Below are positions 7,584 to 14,907 of a stretch of DNA of 22,185 nucleotides, in pieces (the first letter of the stretch is position 1; every line of letters begins with the position of its first letter). Under the pieces are notes generated by a model. It was given only the letters and a program-made list of their open reading frames with translations. It was not told the DNA's origin and did no database searches. The DNA is from an uncultured Alphaproteobacteria bacterium (GTDB taxonomy: Bacteria > Pseudomonadota > Alphaproteobacteria > Rhizobiales > Ancalomicrobiaceae), in NCBI GenBank assembly GCA_937919435.1, contig CALFRR010000080.1:1-22185 (forward strand), in the 5' to 3' direction. A program made the translations under genes and the position numbers.

Positions 7584-7611
7584 GCGAAAAGTCGAGGTTT
7601 CGACATTTCGC
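7584..7611. promoter_or_regulatory. 28-bp dyad in the lyase/AEC-carrier divergent region
   Basis: GCGAAAAGTCGA (7584-7595) and TCGACATTTCGC (7600-7611) are inverted repeats at 11 of 12 positions around GGTT. It lies 85 bp before the lyase start and about 150 bp before the carrier start, as expected for a regulator acting on one or both genes. The rest of the 259-bp gap holds a candidate plus-strand promoter and nothing else recognised. Confidence 0.5.
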
Positions 7612-7669
7612 ACTGCAATATCAGCGAGCCGCCCGGCGCGGCGGTCGGGTCACCGTTGCGGCGCCCGCG

Positions 7670-7698
7670 TTGACGGCTCCGGCCGACCACCGCAATCT
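7670..7698 (+). promoter_or_regulatory. Candidate sigma-70 promoter for the AEC carrier
   Basis: TTGACG (7670-7675) is followed after 17 bases by CAATCT (7693-7698), giving an RNA start about 55 bp before the carrier ATG. The -35 is good, the -10 moderate. Confidence 0.4.
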
Positions 7699-7758
7699 GC
7701 GGCGGCCGCGATCTCCCCGGACGAGCGGTGCCCGCCCAACCTTCTCGACGGATCACCG

Positions 7759-8724
7759 ATGCAACAGGTCCTGGCGCTCGCTCTGCCCTTCTTCGGGCTG
7801 ATCTTCATCGGCTGGGCCTGCGGCAAGTGGCGTCGGCTGCCGGCCGAAGGGCTCGCCTGGATGAACTTCTTCATCGTCTGGGTGGCGCTGCCGGCGCTGT
7901 TCTTCCAGCTCCTGTCGCGTACGCCGATCGAGCAACTCGCCAACTGGGCGTTCGTCGCGACCACCTCCGCCGCGACCGCGACCCTGTTCGGCATCGCCCT
8001 GGTGGTCGGTCTGGTGCTCAACCGCGGCGATCTCCGGGAGGCCGCGATCACCGCGGTCGGCGGTTCCTATTCGAACATCGGCTACATGGGGCCGGGGCTG
8101 ACCGCGGCGGCCCTCGGCTCGGCCGCGGCGGTGCCGACCGCGCTGGTCTTCTGTTTCGACAACGCCTTCCTGTTCACCATGGTGCCGTTGCTGATGGCGC
8201 TCGGCGGGCGCGAGCGGCGCGGCGGGCTCGCCACGGCGTTCGACATCCTCAAACGGATCTTCCTGCACCCGTTCATCCTGTCGACGATCGTCGGTGTCGC
8301 CGCGGCGGCGATCGGCTTCCGGCCGCCGGAGGTGCTCGACCGGATCCTCAACTCGCTGATGCAGGCTGCGGCGCCCTGCGCCCTGTTCGCGATGGGCGTG
8401 ACGGTCGGCCTGCGCCCGGTCGAGCCGATCACCCGCGAAGTGCCGATCGCCCTGTTCCTGAAGCTGTTCGTCCACCCGGCGCTGGTCTTCGTCCTCCTCA
8501 CGCTGATCGGCGGAATCGACCGGGTCTGGATCGAGACGGCGGTGCTGATGGCCTGCCTGCCGCCGGCGCTCAACGTCTACGTCCTCGCCCAGCAGTATCG
8601 GGCTCACCTCTCGGAGGCCTCGACGATCGTGCTCGCCGGGACCCTCGCTTCGGTCTTCACCGTGACCGGGGTGCTCTATCTCGTCACCCAGGACCTGTTG
8701 CCGACCTCTCTGTCGCTGCCCTGA
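7759..8724 (+). CDS. AEC family transporter (auxin efflux carrier/malonate-type permease)
   Basis: The 321-residue integral membrane protein has about ten hydrophobic helices in two groups of five, the usual AEC (MleP/MdcF-like) layout and length. Characteristic features are the N-terminal ALPFFGLIFIGWACGK, the central GGSYSNIGYMGPGL (about 96-109) and, in the second half, AAPCALFAMGVTVGLRP and ACLPPALNVYVLAQQY. Members move mono- and dicarboxylates such as malonate or malate, or auxin-like acids, across the inner membrane. Pairing with a divergent CoA-ester lyase suggests a carboxylic acid substrate, but that is inference. The ribosome-binding site is weak (ACGGATCACCG before the ATG). The last 41 bases overlap the 3' end of the minus-strand hydroxylase gene. 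Confidence 0.92.
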   Translation: MQQVLALALPFFGLIFIGWACGKWRRLPAEGLAWMNFFIVWVALPALFFQLLSRTPIEQLANWAFVATTSAATATLFGIALVVGLVLNRGDLREAAITAVGGSYSNIGYMGPGLTAAALGSAAAVPTALVFCFDNAFLFTMVPLLMALGGRERRGGLATAFDILKRIFLHPFILSTIVGVAAAAIGFRPPEVLDRILNSLMQAAAPCALFAMGVTVGLRPVEPITREVPIALFLKLFVHPALVFVLLTLIGGIDRVWIETAVLMACLPPALNVYVLAQQYRAHLSEASTIVLAGTLASVFTVTGVLYLVTQDLLPTSLSLP

Positions 8725-9976
8725 CCGGTCCCGCGAGCCGGTCGAGGCTCAGCCCGCGCATCAGCCGCGGCTCGCCGTGGCTCGGGCCGAGCCCCTGACG
8801 CATCAGAAGCCTTCCGAAGGCCGGCAGGGCTTTGGCCAGTCCCAGCCCGGCGGCGCGCAAGGCCAGGATCGGCGGCAGGTCGGAGAGCAGGGTCCGGTTG
8901 AACAGATCGACGCCGCGGGCGCGGGTCTCGACGTCGAGCCGGCGGCGACCCTCGTAGTCGCGCAACACCGCCGGGCCGCCGATGTCTTCGCCCGCGTCGC
9001 GGGCGGCGACCGCGACCTCGGCGAGATGGGCGACGTCCCGGAACGACAGGTTGAGCCCCTGCGCGCCGATCGGCGGAAAGGCGTGGGCCGCCTCGCCGAC
9101 CAGTGCGATCCGGTCTCGGCCGAATCGGGTGGCGACGAAGGACGAGAGGGGGAAGGCGCGGCGCGGCGAGAGGGGCGTCATCGTCCCGAGGATCGACCGG
9201 GCGCGCCGCTCCGCCTCGTCGGCGAAGGCGGCGTCGTCGAGCCCGACGAGGCGTTCGATCTCGGCCGGCGTGTCGATCAGGACGACCGACGAGCGGGTTC
9301 CGCCGGGGAGAGGCACCAGCACGAAGGGGCCGGCGGGACCGTGGAACTCGGTGGAGACGCCGTCGTGCGGCCGATCGTGGTGCAGATCGCAGACCAGGGC
9401 GGCCTGCGGATGGCTCCACCGTCGCACCGAGATGCCGGCGGCGCGGCGCGACGGCGAATCGCGACCGTCGGCGGCGACCACCAGACGGGCGCCGATCCGC
9501 CGGCCGTCGTCGAGCGGTAGGGCCGCCACGGGGCCGCCGAGATCGAGTGGTCCGACGAGGCCGGCGCGGAAGCGCTCCGGTCCTTCGGCGGCCCGCGCTT
9601 CGAGCGCGGCGACGAGATCGGTGTTGGCGATGTTGATCCCGAACGATCCGCGGTCGAGGTCGGCGGCGCGGAACAGCACTTCGGGCGCGCGGATCAGACG
9701 GCCGGTGGCGTCGATCAGGCGCATCGCGGTCAGTTCGGCCCCGGCGGCGCGGATCGCCGCGCCGATCCCGAGCGCGCGGCAGAAATCGAGCGAGCCGCCG
9801 AGCAGCGCGGTTGTCCGCGGATCCGCGCCGCGCCGTTCCGGTGCCACGAGCGCGGTCAAAAAGCCGAGATCCGAGAACAGGATCGCCGCGGCCAACCCGA
9901 CCGGGCCGGCTCCGACGACGACGACGTCGAAGAGCGTCCCGAGAGTGGGCGGCGTCGGATCGGGGCGAGCGGACAT
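8684..9976 (-). CDS. UbiH/UbiF/Coq6-family FAD-dependent hydroxylase
   Basis: The 430-residue protein begins at an ATG with GGAG seven bases upstream. FAD-dependent hydroxylase motifs are in order: Rossmann dinucleotide motif VVVGAGPVGLAAA (about 19-31), the DG-type AADGRDSPSRR (about 168-178) and the second FAD motif RIALVGEAAHAFPPIGAQGL (about 289-308). Glu replaces the usual Asp of GDAAH, as I recall for alphaproteobacterial ubiquinone hydroxylases. The family hydroxylates the aromatic ring of ubiquinone precursors at the inner membrane using O2. Which position is hydroxylated (UbiH, UbiF, UbiL or UbiM type) cannot be told from the motifs, and a non-ubiquinone aromatic substrate remains possible. 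It shares its upstream region, with a LexA-like box, with the divergent NTF2-fold gene. Confidence 0.88.
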   Translation of the reverse strand: MSARPDPTPPTLGTLFDVVVVGAGPVGLAAAILFSDLGFLTALVAPERRGADPRTTALLGGSLDFCRALGIGAAIRAAGAELTAMRLIDATGRLIRAPEVLFRAADLDRGSFGINIANTDLVAALEARAAEGPERFRAGLVGPLDLGGPVAALPLDDGRRIGARLVVAADGRDSPSRRAAGISVRRWSHPQAALVCDLHHDRPHDGVSTEFHGPAGPFVLVPLPGGTRSSVVLIDTPAEIERLVGLDDAAFADEAERRARSILGTMTPLSPRRAFPLSSFVATRFGRDRIALVGEAAHAFPPIGAQGLNLSFRDVAHLAEVAVAARDAGEDIGGPAVLRDYEGRRRLDVETRARGVDLFNRTLLSDLPPILALRAAGLGLAKALPAFGRLLMRQGLGPSHGEPRLMRGLSLDRLAGPVRAATERSATGPG

Positions 9977-10049
9977 CGGCGGCTCCGTCTGAGGTTCGGT
10001 CGCCGTCTCCCGCGGGGCGAGTTGACGCAGGGGTGGCGCTTGCAAACAT

Positions 10050-10064
10050 GTTCGCATTATGTTC
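10050..10064. promoter_or_regulatory. LexA-like SOS box
   Basis: The sequence GTTC-N7-GTTC (GTTCGCATTATGTTC) exactly fits the direct-repeat LexA site known from Alphaproteobacteria. It lies between divergent starts, 74 bp before the UbiH-like gene and 42 bp before the NTF2-fold gene. TTGACG at 10022-10027 may be a -35 on the plus strand, but its -10 (AACATG) is weak. Which of the two genes it would control is not decided by position. Confidence 0.55.
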
Positions 10065-10105
10065 TCTTCTTGGCAAGGGCGATTTCGACGGCGGCGGAGG
10101 TGGGG

Positions 10106-10498
10106 ATGGCCGAAGGCGAGGAGGACGGCGGCATCGGCGCGGTGATCGGATTGGAGCGGGCGGCGCTCGATCGGTGGTGCCGCGGCGATCCATCGGGGTT
10201 TCTCGAACTCGCCGATCCGGAGGTGACCTATTTCGATCCGTTCCTTCCGGCCCGTCTCGACGGGGCGGCGGCGCTGACCGCCCACTACGAGGCCCTGCGC
10301 GGTACGATCCGGGCGGAAGCCTGGGAGATGATCGATCCCAAGGTGACGGCGGTCGGCGAGGTCGCGGTGCTCACCTTCCGCTTCGCCTCCACGGCGAACG
10401 GCGGCGATCTGCTCTGGAACGCCACCGAGGTCTATCGGGCGACGCCGGACGGGCCGAGGATCGTCCATACCCACTGGGCCTTCGCGGCGCGGGGCTGA
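10106..10498 (+). CDS. NTF2-like/SnoaL-fold protein of unknown function
   Basis: The 130-residue protein starts at ATG 10106, which has GGAGG directly upstream (GGAGGTGGGG), preferred over the TTG at 10022. The sequence has the SnoaL/NTF2-like pattern: an N-terminal helix (LERAALDRWCRGDPSGFLEL), then VTYFDPF and a strand-rich C-terminal half with VAVLTFRFAS and GPRIVHTHWAFA. Small proteins of this fold include ketosteroid isomerase-like enzymes and non-catalytic ligand binders. No catalytic set can be assigned. Its upstream region contains a LexA-like box, so DNA-damage control is possible. A 174-bp stretch follows before the DUF2182 start; it contains GGAGG-like runs but no clear structure. 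Confidence 0.82.
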   Translation: MAEGEEDGGIGAVIGLERAALDRWCRGDPSGFLELADPEVTYFDPFLPARLDGAAALTAHYEALRGTIRAEAWEMIDPKVTAVGEVAVLTFRFASTANGGDLLWNATEVYRATPDGPRIVHTHWAFAARG

Positions 10499-10672
10499 AC
10501 GGGGCGTCGTCGACGGCGGCGCGGCAATTCGTCGAACGGGCTCTTGCAAGCGAACGGTGGAGGTCCCAAGTCGGGGAGCATGAACGGGGAGGCGGCGAGA
10601 TCGGAGGGGGGTGGGGGCAGGGCGGCCGAGCCGTCCCGGCGCACGCCTTCGCGCTCCACGGGAGCGGGTTCC

Positions 10673-11563
10673 GTGCCGGTCGACGAGGCGGTGGCGGGAG
10701 ATCCGCGGGCGGACGGTCTACGGCGGCTGGTGGTTTTCGCCGTGGTGATCGGAGCGGCGCTGCTCGGCTGGCTGCATCTCGGTGCGATGATCGGCGAAGC
10801 GCTGCCGACGTCCGACATGACGGCCTACGGGCCGGGCATGGGGCTCTTCAATCATCTCAACGGCTTCGTCGACTTCGATGCGGAGACGCGGGCGGCGATC
10901 TCGGCGCTCTGCGGGACCGAGGCGGGGCTGCGGACGACGGCGGACCGGCTGGTCGTGCTGGCGATGTGGGAGGCGATGGTCGCGGCGATGATGCTGCCGA
11001 CCGCTCTGCCGGTGCTGCTCGCGCATTCCGACGCCTCGAAGCGCAGGGGTGACGCCGGCGGGCGGACCACGCTGTTCGTCGGGCTCGGCTATCTCGCGGT
11101 TTGGACCGTCTTCGCGGTCGTGGCCTCCGCGGCACAGGAGCTTCTGATCGCGGTGCGGATGCTCGAGCCGGCGGGCGTGCCGGCGAGCCTGGTGCTCTCG
11201 GGAACGACCCTGATCGCCGCCGGTCTCTACCAGTTCACGCCGTGGAAGTGGTCGTGCCTCGCGCGCTGCCGGCGGCCGGGAGCGCGATTCTCGACGGATC
11301 GTACGGTGTTCGCCGCGTTCCGCCTCGGGATCGCGGAGGGTGTCGACTGCCTCGGCTGCTGTTTCGCGCTGATGGTGGCGATGTTCGCGGTCGGCGTGAT
11401 GAACGTCGTCTGGATCGTCGGTCTCGGTGCCGTCATGCTGCTGGAAAAGGTGACCTCCTCCTGGTGGATCGTCCGTTTCGTCGGCGTCGTTCTGATCGGT
11501 TGCGGGCTGGCGGCGCTCGCCGCCTCGCCGGTCGGTCTCCATCTCCTGTCTCGCCTCGGTTGA
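10673..11563 (+). CDS. DUF2182 family membrane protein
   Basis: The 296-residue protein has about six or seven hydrophobic helices. Hallmarks of DUF2182 (annotated elsewhere as predicted metal-binding integral membrane proteins) are MWEAMVAAMMLPTALPVLL (about 99-117), GYLAVWTVFAV and LYQFTPWKWSCLARCRRP (about 185-202), then DCLGCCFALM (225-234). Cysteines C195, C199, C226, C229 and C230 sit near membrane faces. The GTG at 10673 is chosen because GGGAG lies eight bases upstream and the family is usually about this long. The frame runs on to an ATG at 10580 and a TTG at 10544, but that part uses AGA/AGG codons rare here, is low-complexity and has badly placed ribosome-binding sites. It lies 22 bp before a TerC gene, probably in one operon. 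Function unknown. Confidence 0.83.
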   Translation: MPVDEAVAGDPRADGLRRLVVFAVVIGAALLGWLHLGAMIGEALPTSDMTAYGPGMGLFNHLNGFVDFDAETRAAISALCGTEAGLRTTADRLVVLAMWEAMVAAMMLPTALPVLLAHSDASKRRGDAGGRTTLFVGLGYLAVWTVFAVVASAAQELLIAVRMLEPAGVPASLVLSGTTLIAAGLYQFTPWKWSCLARCRRPGARFSTDRTVFAAFRLGIAEGVDCLGCCFALMVAMFAVGVMNVVWIVGLGAVMLLEKVTSSWWIVRFVGVVLIGCGLAALAASPVGLHLLSRLG

Positions 11564-11585
11564 GGCTCAGTCAACAAGGACCTCC

Positions 11586-12323
11586 ATGCCGATCCTACAG
11601 CTTCTCGCCGACCCCGCCGCCTGGATGAGCCTCCTGACGCTGACGGCCCTCGAGATCGTGCTCGGCATCGACAACGTCGTCTTTCTGTCGGTGGCGACTT
11701 CGCGGCTGCCGCCGGAGAGCGCGGCGCGGGCCCGCAAGCTCGGACTGGCGCTGGCACTCGGCTTCCGCATCGCGCTGTTGTTCGCCATCTCCTGGATCGT
11801 GTCGCTGAAGGATCCGATCACCACGGTGTTCGGACACGCCCTGTCGTGGAAGGACGTCATCCTGATCGCCGGCGGTCTGTTCCTGGTCTGGAAATCGGTC
11901 GGCCACATCCACGAGGAGGTCGAGGGCGACGACCATGCCGCGGAGACGCCGCGGCGGGTCGCCGCGTCGTTCGGTGCGGTGGTCGGTCAGATCATCGTCA
12001 TCGACATCGTCTTCTCGCTCGATTCGATCATCACCGCGGTCGGTCTCGCCCAGGACGTGCCGATCATGATCGCCGCGGTGATCATCGCGGTCGGCGTCAT
12101 GTACGTCGCCGCCGGGCCGGTCTCCGGCTTCATCGCCCGCCATCCGACCACCAAGGTGCTGGCGCTGGCCTTCCTCCTGTTGATCGGCGTGGCGCTGATG
12201 GCCGACGGCATCGGTTTCCACCTCGATCGCGGCTACATCTATGCGGCGATGGGCTTCGCCGCGGCGGTCGAAGCGCTGAACGTTCTCGCCAAGTCGCGGC
12301 GCGAGAGGCGCGTCGAGGACTGA
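11586..12323 (+). CDS. TerC family integral membrane protein
   Basis: The 245-residue protein has about seven helices and both TerC signature segments: LEIVLGIDNVVFLSVATSRL (about 22-41) and IDIVFSLDSIITAVGLAQDV (about 139-158), each with an intramembrane Asp. A His/Asp/Glu-rich loop (GHIHEEVEGDDHA) separates the two halves. TerC-family proteins include the tellurite-resistance component TerC, the manganese exporters Alx/MntX-type and factors that metallate exported enzymes with Mn. Here the most likely role is Mn or other divalent metal movement across the inner membrane, inferred from family. AAGGA lies seven bases before the ATG. It follows the DUF2182 gene by 22 bp. No yybP-ykoY-type leader was seen upstream. 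Confidence 0.92.
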   Translation: MPILQLLADPAAWMSLLTLTALEIVLGIDNVVFLSVATSRLPPESAARARKLGLALALGFRIALLFAISWIVSLKDPITTVFGHALSWKDVILIAGGLFLVWKSVGHIHEEVEGDDHAAETPRRVAASFGAVVGQIIVIDIVFSLDSIITAVGLAQDVPIMIAAVIIAVGVMYVAAGPVSGFIARHPTTKVLALAFLLLIGVALMADGIGFHLDRGYIYAAMGFAAAVEALNVLAKSRRERRVED

Positions 12324-12334
12324 TCCGCCGAACA

Positions 12335-12358
12335 GACCCGGCCGCGTGCGGGCGGGTC
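12335..12358 (+). terminator. Hairpin after the TerC gene
   Basis: GACCCG (12335-12340) and CGGGTC (12353-12358) pair, with an inner CCGC/GCGG core, forming a compact GC-rich stem 11 bp after the TerC stop. There is no T-tract, so this is terminator-like only. Confidence 0.35.
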
Positions 12359-12384
12359 GGTGCCGGTCGGGTGACGAGGTTCCC

Positions 12385-12409
12385 GCCGGTGGTCCTTCGG
12401 GCCGCCGGC
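12385..12409 (+). other. Hairpin in the leader of the quinone oxidoreductase gene
   Basis: An 11-bp stem (GCCGGTGGTCC with GGGCCGCCGGC, two G-T wobble pairs) and a TTC loop end 20 bp before the oxidoreductase ATG, just upstream of its GAGGAG ribosome-binding site. It could end read-through from the TerC operon or influence translation. Confidence 0.35.
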
Positions 12410-12429
12410 CAAGACGAGGAGCGGCCGAC

Positions 12430-13407
12430 ATGGTCCGAGCGATACGCGTGCACGAGACGGGTGGTCCGGAGAAGCTCGTCTACGAGGAGGTGGCGGTCGG
12501 GGCGCCGGGGCCTGGCGAGGCCCTGGTCCGCCATGCGGCGATGGGCATCAACTTCATCGACTGCTACTTCCGCTCCGGTCTCTATCCGGCGCCCGGCGGG
12601 CTGCCGTTCATCCCCGGCAACGAGGGAGCCGGCCGGGTGCTGGCGGTCGGAGCGGGCGTGACCGAGGTCGCGCCCGGCGATCGGGTCGCCTACGTCGCCG
12701 GTCCCGGCTCCTATGCCGAGGAGCGGCTGGTGCCGGCCGACCGGCTGGTGAAGCTCCCCGACGGGGTCTCCGAGGAGATCGCCGCGGCCGCCATGCTGAA
12801 GGGCATGACCGTCGAGTATCTGCTCAACCGCACCTATCGGGTGGGGCCGGGCACGACGATCCTGTTCCATGCCGCGGCGGGCGGCGTCGGCCAGATCGCC
12901 GGCCAATGGGCCAAGCATCTCGGGGCGACGATCATCGGCACCGCCGGCGGGCCGGAGAAGGTGGCGCTGGCGAAGACCCGCGGCTACGACCACGTCATCG
13001 ACTACACGGCGGACGATTTCGTCGCCGCGGTGAAGGACCTGACCGGCGGCAAGGGCGTCGACGTGGTCTACGATTCGATCGGCCGCGACACCTTCCCGAA
13101 GTCGCTCGACTGCCTGAAGCCTCTGGGCATGTGGGTGTCGTTCGGCAACGCCTCGGGGCCGGTGCCGCCCTTCGCGATGAGCGAACTGGCCAACCGCGGC
13201 TCGCTGTTCGCCACCCGGGCGACGCTGTTCACCCACATCGCGACGCGGGCCGGGCTCGAGGCGATCTCGGCGGATCTGTTCTCGGTGATCGCCTCCGGTG
13301 CGGTCGAGATTCCGCTCGCCCGGACCTGGAAGCTCGCCGAGGCCGGCGACGCGCATCGGGCGCTGGAGGCCCGGGCGACGACCGGCTCGATGGTGCTGGT
13401 CCCGTGA
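12430..13407 (+). CDS. Zinc-independent NADPH:quinone oxidoreductase (zeta-crystallin/QOR family)
   Basis: The 325-residue protein starts at ATG 12430, with GAGGAG eight bases upstream; the longer frame to 12346 is not needed. The N-terminal GroES-like catalytic domain has the QOR signature MGINFIDCYFRSGLYP (about 38-53) and PFIPGNEGAGRVLAVG. It lacks the GHE zinc motif of true alcohol dehydrogenases. The NADPH-binding Rossmann domain contains FHAAAGGVGQIAGQWAKHLG (about 147-166), with the AAGGVG loop. KGVDVVYDSIGRDTF and the C-terminal HRALEARATTGSMVLVP complete the family pattern. It reduces quinones or enones with NADPH in the cytoplasm; the physiological substrate is unknown. Confidence 0.93.
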   Translation: MVRAIRVHETGGPEKLVYEEVAVGAPGPGEALVRHAAMGINFIDCYFRSGLYPAPGGLPFIPGNEGAGRVLAVGAGVTEVAPGDRVAYVAGPGSYAEERLVPADRLVKLPDGVSEEIAAAAMLKGMTVEYLLNRTYRVGPGTTILFHAAAGGVGQIAGQWAKHLGATIIGTAGGPEKVALAKTRGYDHVIDYTADDFVAAVKDLTGGKGVDVVYDSIGRDTFPKSLDCLKPLGMWVSFGNASGPVPPFAMSELANRGSLFATRATLFTHIATRAGLEAISADLFSVIASGAVEIPLARTWKLAEAGDAHRALEARATTGSMVLVP

Positions 13408-13418
13408 GACCGGCGGAT

Positions 13419-13437
13419 CGTTCGACGACGTCGAACG
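13419..13437. terminator. Palindrome just after the oxidoreductase stop
   Basis: CGTTCGACG (13419-13427) and CGTCGAACG (13429-13437) are perfect 9-bp inverted repeats around one base; allowing one wobble they extend to 12 bp. It starts 11 bp after the stop codon, as a transcript-end structure would, but lacks a T-tract and the centre is short, so an operator is the alternative. Confidence 0.35.
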
Positions 13438-13482
13438 GTCGGTCGCGCGATCGGGGGCTGTCCGGCGGCGGAAAAGGGATCA

Positions 13483-13502
13483 GTTTCGGATCGAACCGAA
13501 AC
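13483..13502. promoter_or_regulatory. Dyad upstream of the esterase gene
   Basis: GTTTCGG (13483-13489) and CCGAAAC (13496-13502) are perfect inverted repeats around ATCGAA. The right arm ends 13 bp before the esterase ATG and abuts its GAGGT ribosome-binding site. It could be an operator or an RNA hairpin limiting ribosome access. Confidence 0.35.
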
Positions 13503-13515
13503 GCGTGAGGTCCCG

Positions 13516-14139
13516 ATGTCCGCCGCCGCTTCCGCATCCCCGATCGATCTGGTCGTCCTCGCGCACGGAGTCGGCTCGTCCGGCGCCGATCTCCTCGGCC
13601 TCGCCGACGTCTGGCGGCCGAGGCTCCCGGGCGTCGAGTTCGCCGCGCCCGACGCACCCTTCCCGTTCGACGGTGCGGCGGTCGGCCGGCAGTGGTTCTC
13701 GATCGCCGGGGTCACCGCCGTGAACCGGGCGGACCGGGTGGAGGCGGCGCGCGCCGCCTTCGACGCGGTCGTCGACCGGGCGATCGCCACGGCCGGCACC
13801 ACGATCGGGCGGACGGTTCTGGTCGGCTTCTCGCAGGGGACGATCATGACGCTCGATGCGGTCGGTCGCGGCCGCGGCTTCGCCGGCGCGATCGGCTTCT
13901 CCGGGCGGATGGTCGGGGTGCCTCGGGTCCGGCTCGACGGATTTCCGCTGCTGCTCGTCCACGGCGACGCGGACGGCGTGATCCCGGCGACCGAATCGGA
14001 CCTGGCGAGGGCGTCGCTGGCCGCCGTGGGAGCCGAGGTCGAATTGCTGCGCATCCCCGGCGAGGGCCACGGCATCGGACCGCGGGCGGCGGCGGCCGGT
14101 CTCGCCTTCCTGAAGCGTTTCGCCGGCGCGACGGCCTGA
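13516..14139 (+). CDS. Alpha/beta hydrolase, phospholipase/carboxylesterase (abhydrolase_2) family
   Basis: The 207-residue protein has the length of the small serine esterases of this family. The nucleophile elbow is GFSQG with S106 (VLVGFSQGTIMTLDA). The acid is D153 in LLLVHGDADGVIP and the base is H185 in IPGEGHGI, giving a full Ser-Asp-His triad. HGVGSSGADLLGLAD (about 17-31) supplies the oxyanion-hole region, and DAPFPFDGAAVGRQWF is the typical lid segment. No signal peptide is seen, so it is cytoplasmic. Family members hydrolyse short acyl esters or thioesters; the substrate here is unknown. GAGGT precedes the ATG by six bases. It lies 108 bp after the oxidoreductase gene with two dyads between. 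Confidence 0.92.
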   Translation: MSAAASASPIDLVVLAHGVGSSGADLLGLADVWRPRLPGVEFAAPDAPFPFDGAAVGRQWFSIAGVTAVNRADRVEAARAAFDAVVDRAIATAGTTIGRTVLVGFSQGTIMTLDAVGRGRGFAGAIGFSGRMVGVPRVRLDGFPLLLVHGDADGVIPATESDLARASLAAVGAEVELLRIPGEGHGIGPRAAAAGLAFLKRFAGATA

Positions 14140-14206
14140 TCGGCATCGCGTCGAGATCCACCCGTCTCGCGTCGGCCGCTCGTCGGTCCTGCCGCTCGCG
14201 CCGGGG

Positions 14207-14235
14207 TTGCCGGGGCGCGCGGCCACGGGCACGAT
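14207..14235 (+). promoter_or_regulatory. Candidate promoter of the TMEM175-type gene
   Basis: TTGCCG (14207-14212) and CACGAT (14230-14235) with 17-base spacing lie 27 bp before the start codon. The -10 is weak, so the call is tentative. The rest of the 123-bp gap after the esterase holds nothing recognised. Confidence 0.3.
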
Positions 14236-14262
14236 GGGCGGGGAACCGGAGGGGAGGGCGGC

Positions 14263-14847
14263 ATGGGTAAGGGACGGGTCGAGGCGTTCAGCGACGGCGT
14301 GCTGGCGATCGTCATCACCATCATGGTCCTGGAACTCAAGGCGCCGCACGGCACCGATCCGGCCGCCCTGCTGGCGCTGACGCCGCTGTTTCTCGCCTAC
14401 GTGCTGAGTTTCGTCTACGTCGGCATCTACTGGAACAACCACCACCACATGTTCCATGCGGTGAAGCGGGTCGACGGGGCGGTGCTGTGGGCCAACCTGC
14501 ACCTCCTGTTCTGGCTGTCGCTGTTTCCCTTCGCCACCGCCTGGATGGACGAGAACCACTTCGCCGAGCTGCCGGTGGCGGTCTACGGCGGGGTGCTGCT
14601 CGGCGCGGCGATCGCCTACTGGCTCCTGGTCAGGGCGTTGCGCCGCCATCACGGGCCGGAGACGACCTTCGCCCGGGCGGTCGGCAACGACCTCAAGGGC
14701 TCGGCCTCGGTGCTCGTCTATCTGGTCGCGATCCCGCTCGCCTGGGCGGCGCCGTGGGCCTCGGTGGCGCTCTACGTGGCGATCGCCATCGTCTGGCTGG
14801 TGCCGGACCGTCGGTTCGAACGGGCGTTGCGGGAGGCGGAGGACTGA
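14263..14847 (+). CDS. TMEM175 family (DUF1211) potassium-channel-like membrane protein
   Basis: The 194-residue protein carries the FSDGV signature in helix 1 (RVEAFSDGVLAIVITIMVLE, about 5-24), which forms the selectivity filter and gate in TMEM175 K+ channels. Further helices lie at about 40-60 (LAYVLSFVYVGIYWNNHHHM), 72-90, 103-122 and 142-188. The family single-repeat length is about 190-200 residues and bacterial members act as tetramers in the cytoplasmic membrane. IYWNNHHHMF with three adjacent histidines is typical of the family. The ribosome-binding region is GGAGGGGAGGGCGGC before the ATG. It converges on rimO. K+ flux is inferred from family, not shown. Confidence 0.92.
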   Translation: MGKGRVEAFSDGVLAIVITIMVLELKAPHGTDPAALLALTPLFLAYVLSFVYVGIYWNNHHHMFHAVKRVDGAVLWANLHLLFWLSLFPFATAWMDENHFAELPVAVYGGVLLGAAIAYWLLVRALRRHHGPETTFARAVGNDLKGSASVLVYLVAIPLAWAAPWASVALYVAIAIVWLVPDRRFERALREAED

Positions 14848-14853
14848 CGGTCG

Positions 14854-14879
14854 GCGCCGCGGCCGGAGCGCGGCGGCGC
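14854..14879. terminator. GC hairpin between convergent TMEM175-type gene and rimO
   Basis: GCGCCGC (14854-14860) and GCGGCGC (14873-14879) form a 7-bp stem with a 12-base loop in the 60-bp gap between two stop codons. It has no T-tract. The call rests on position. Confidence 0.3.
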
Positions 14880-14907
14880 TCTCCCGTGCCCGTCCGCGCC
14901 GGCCGCC

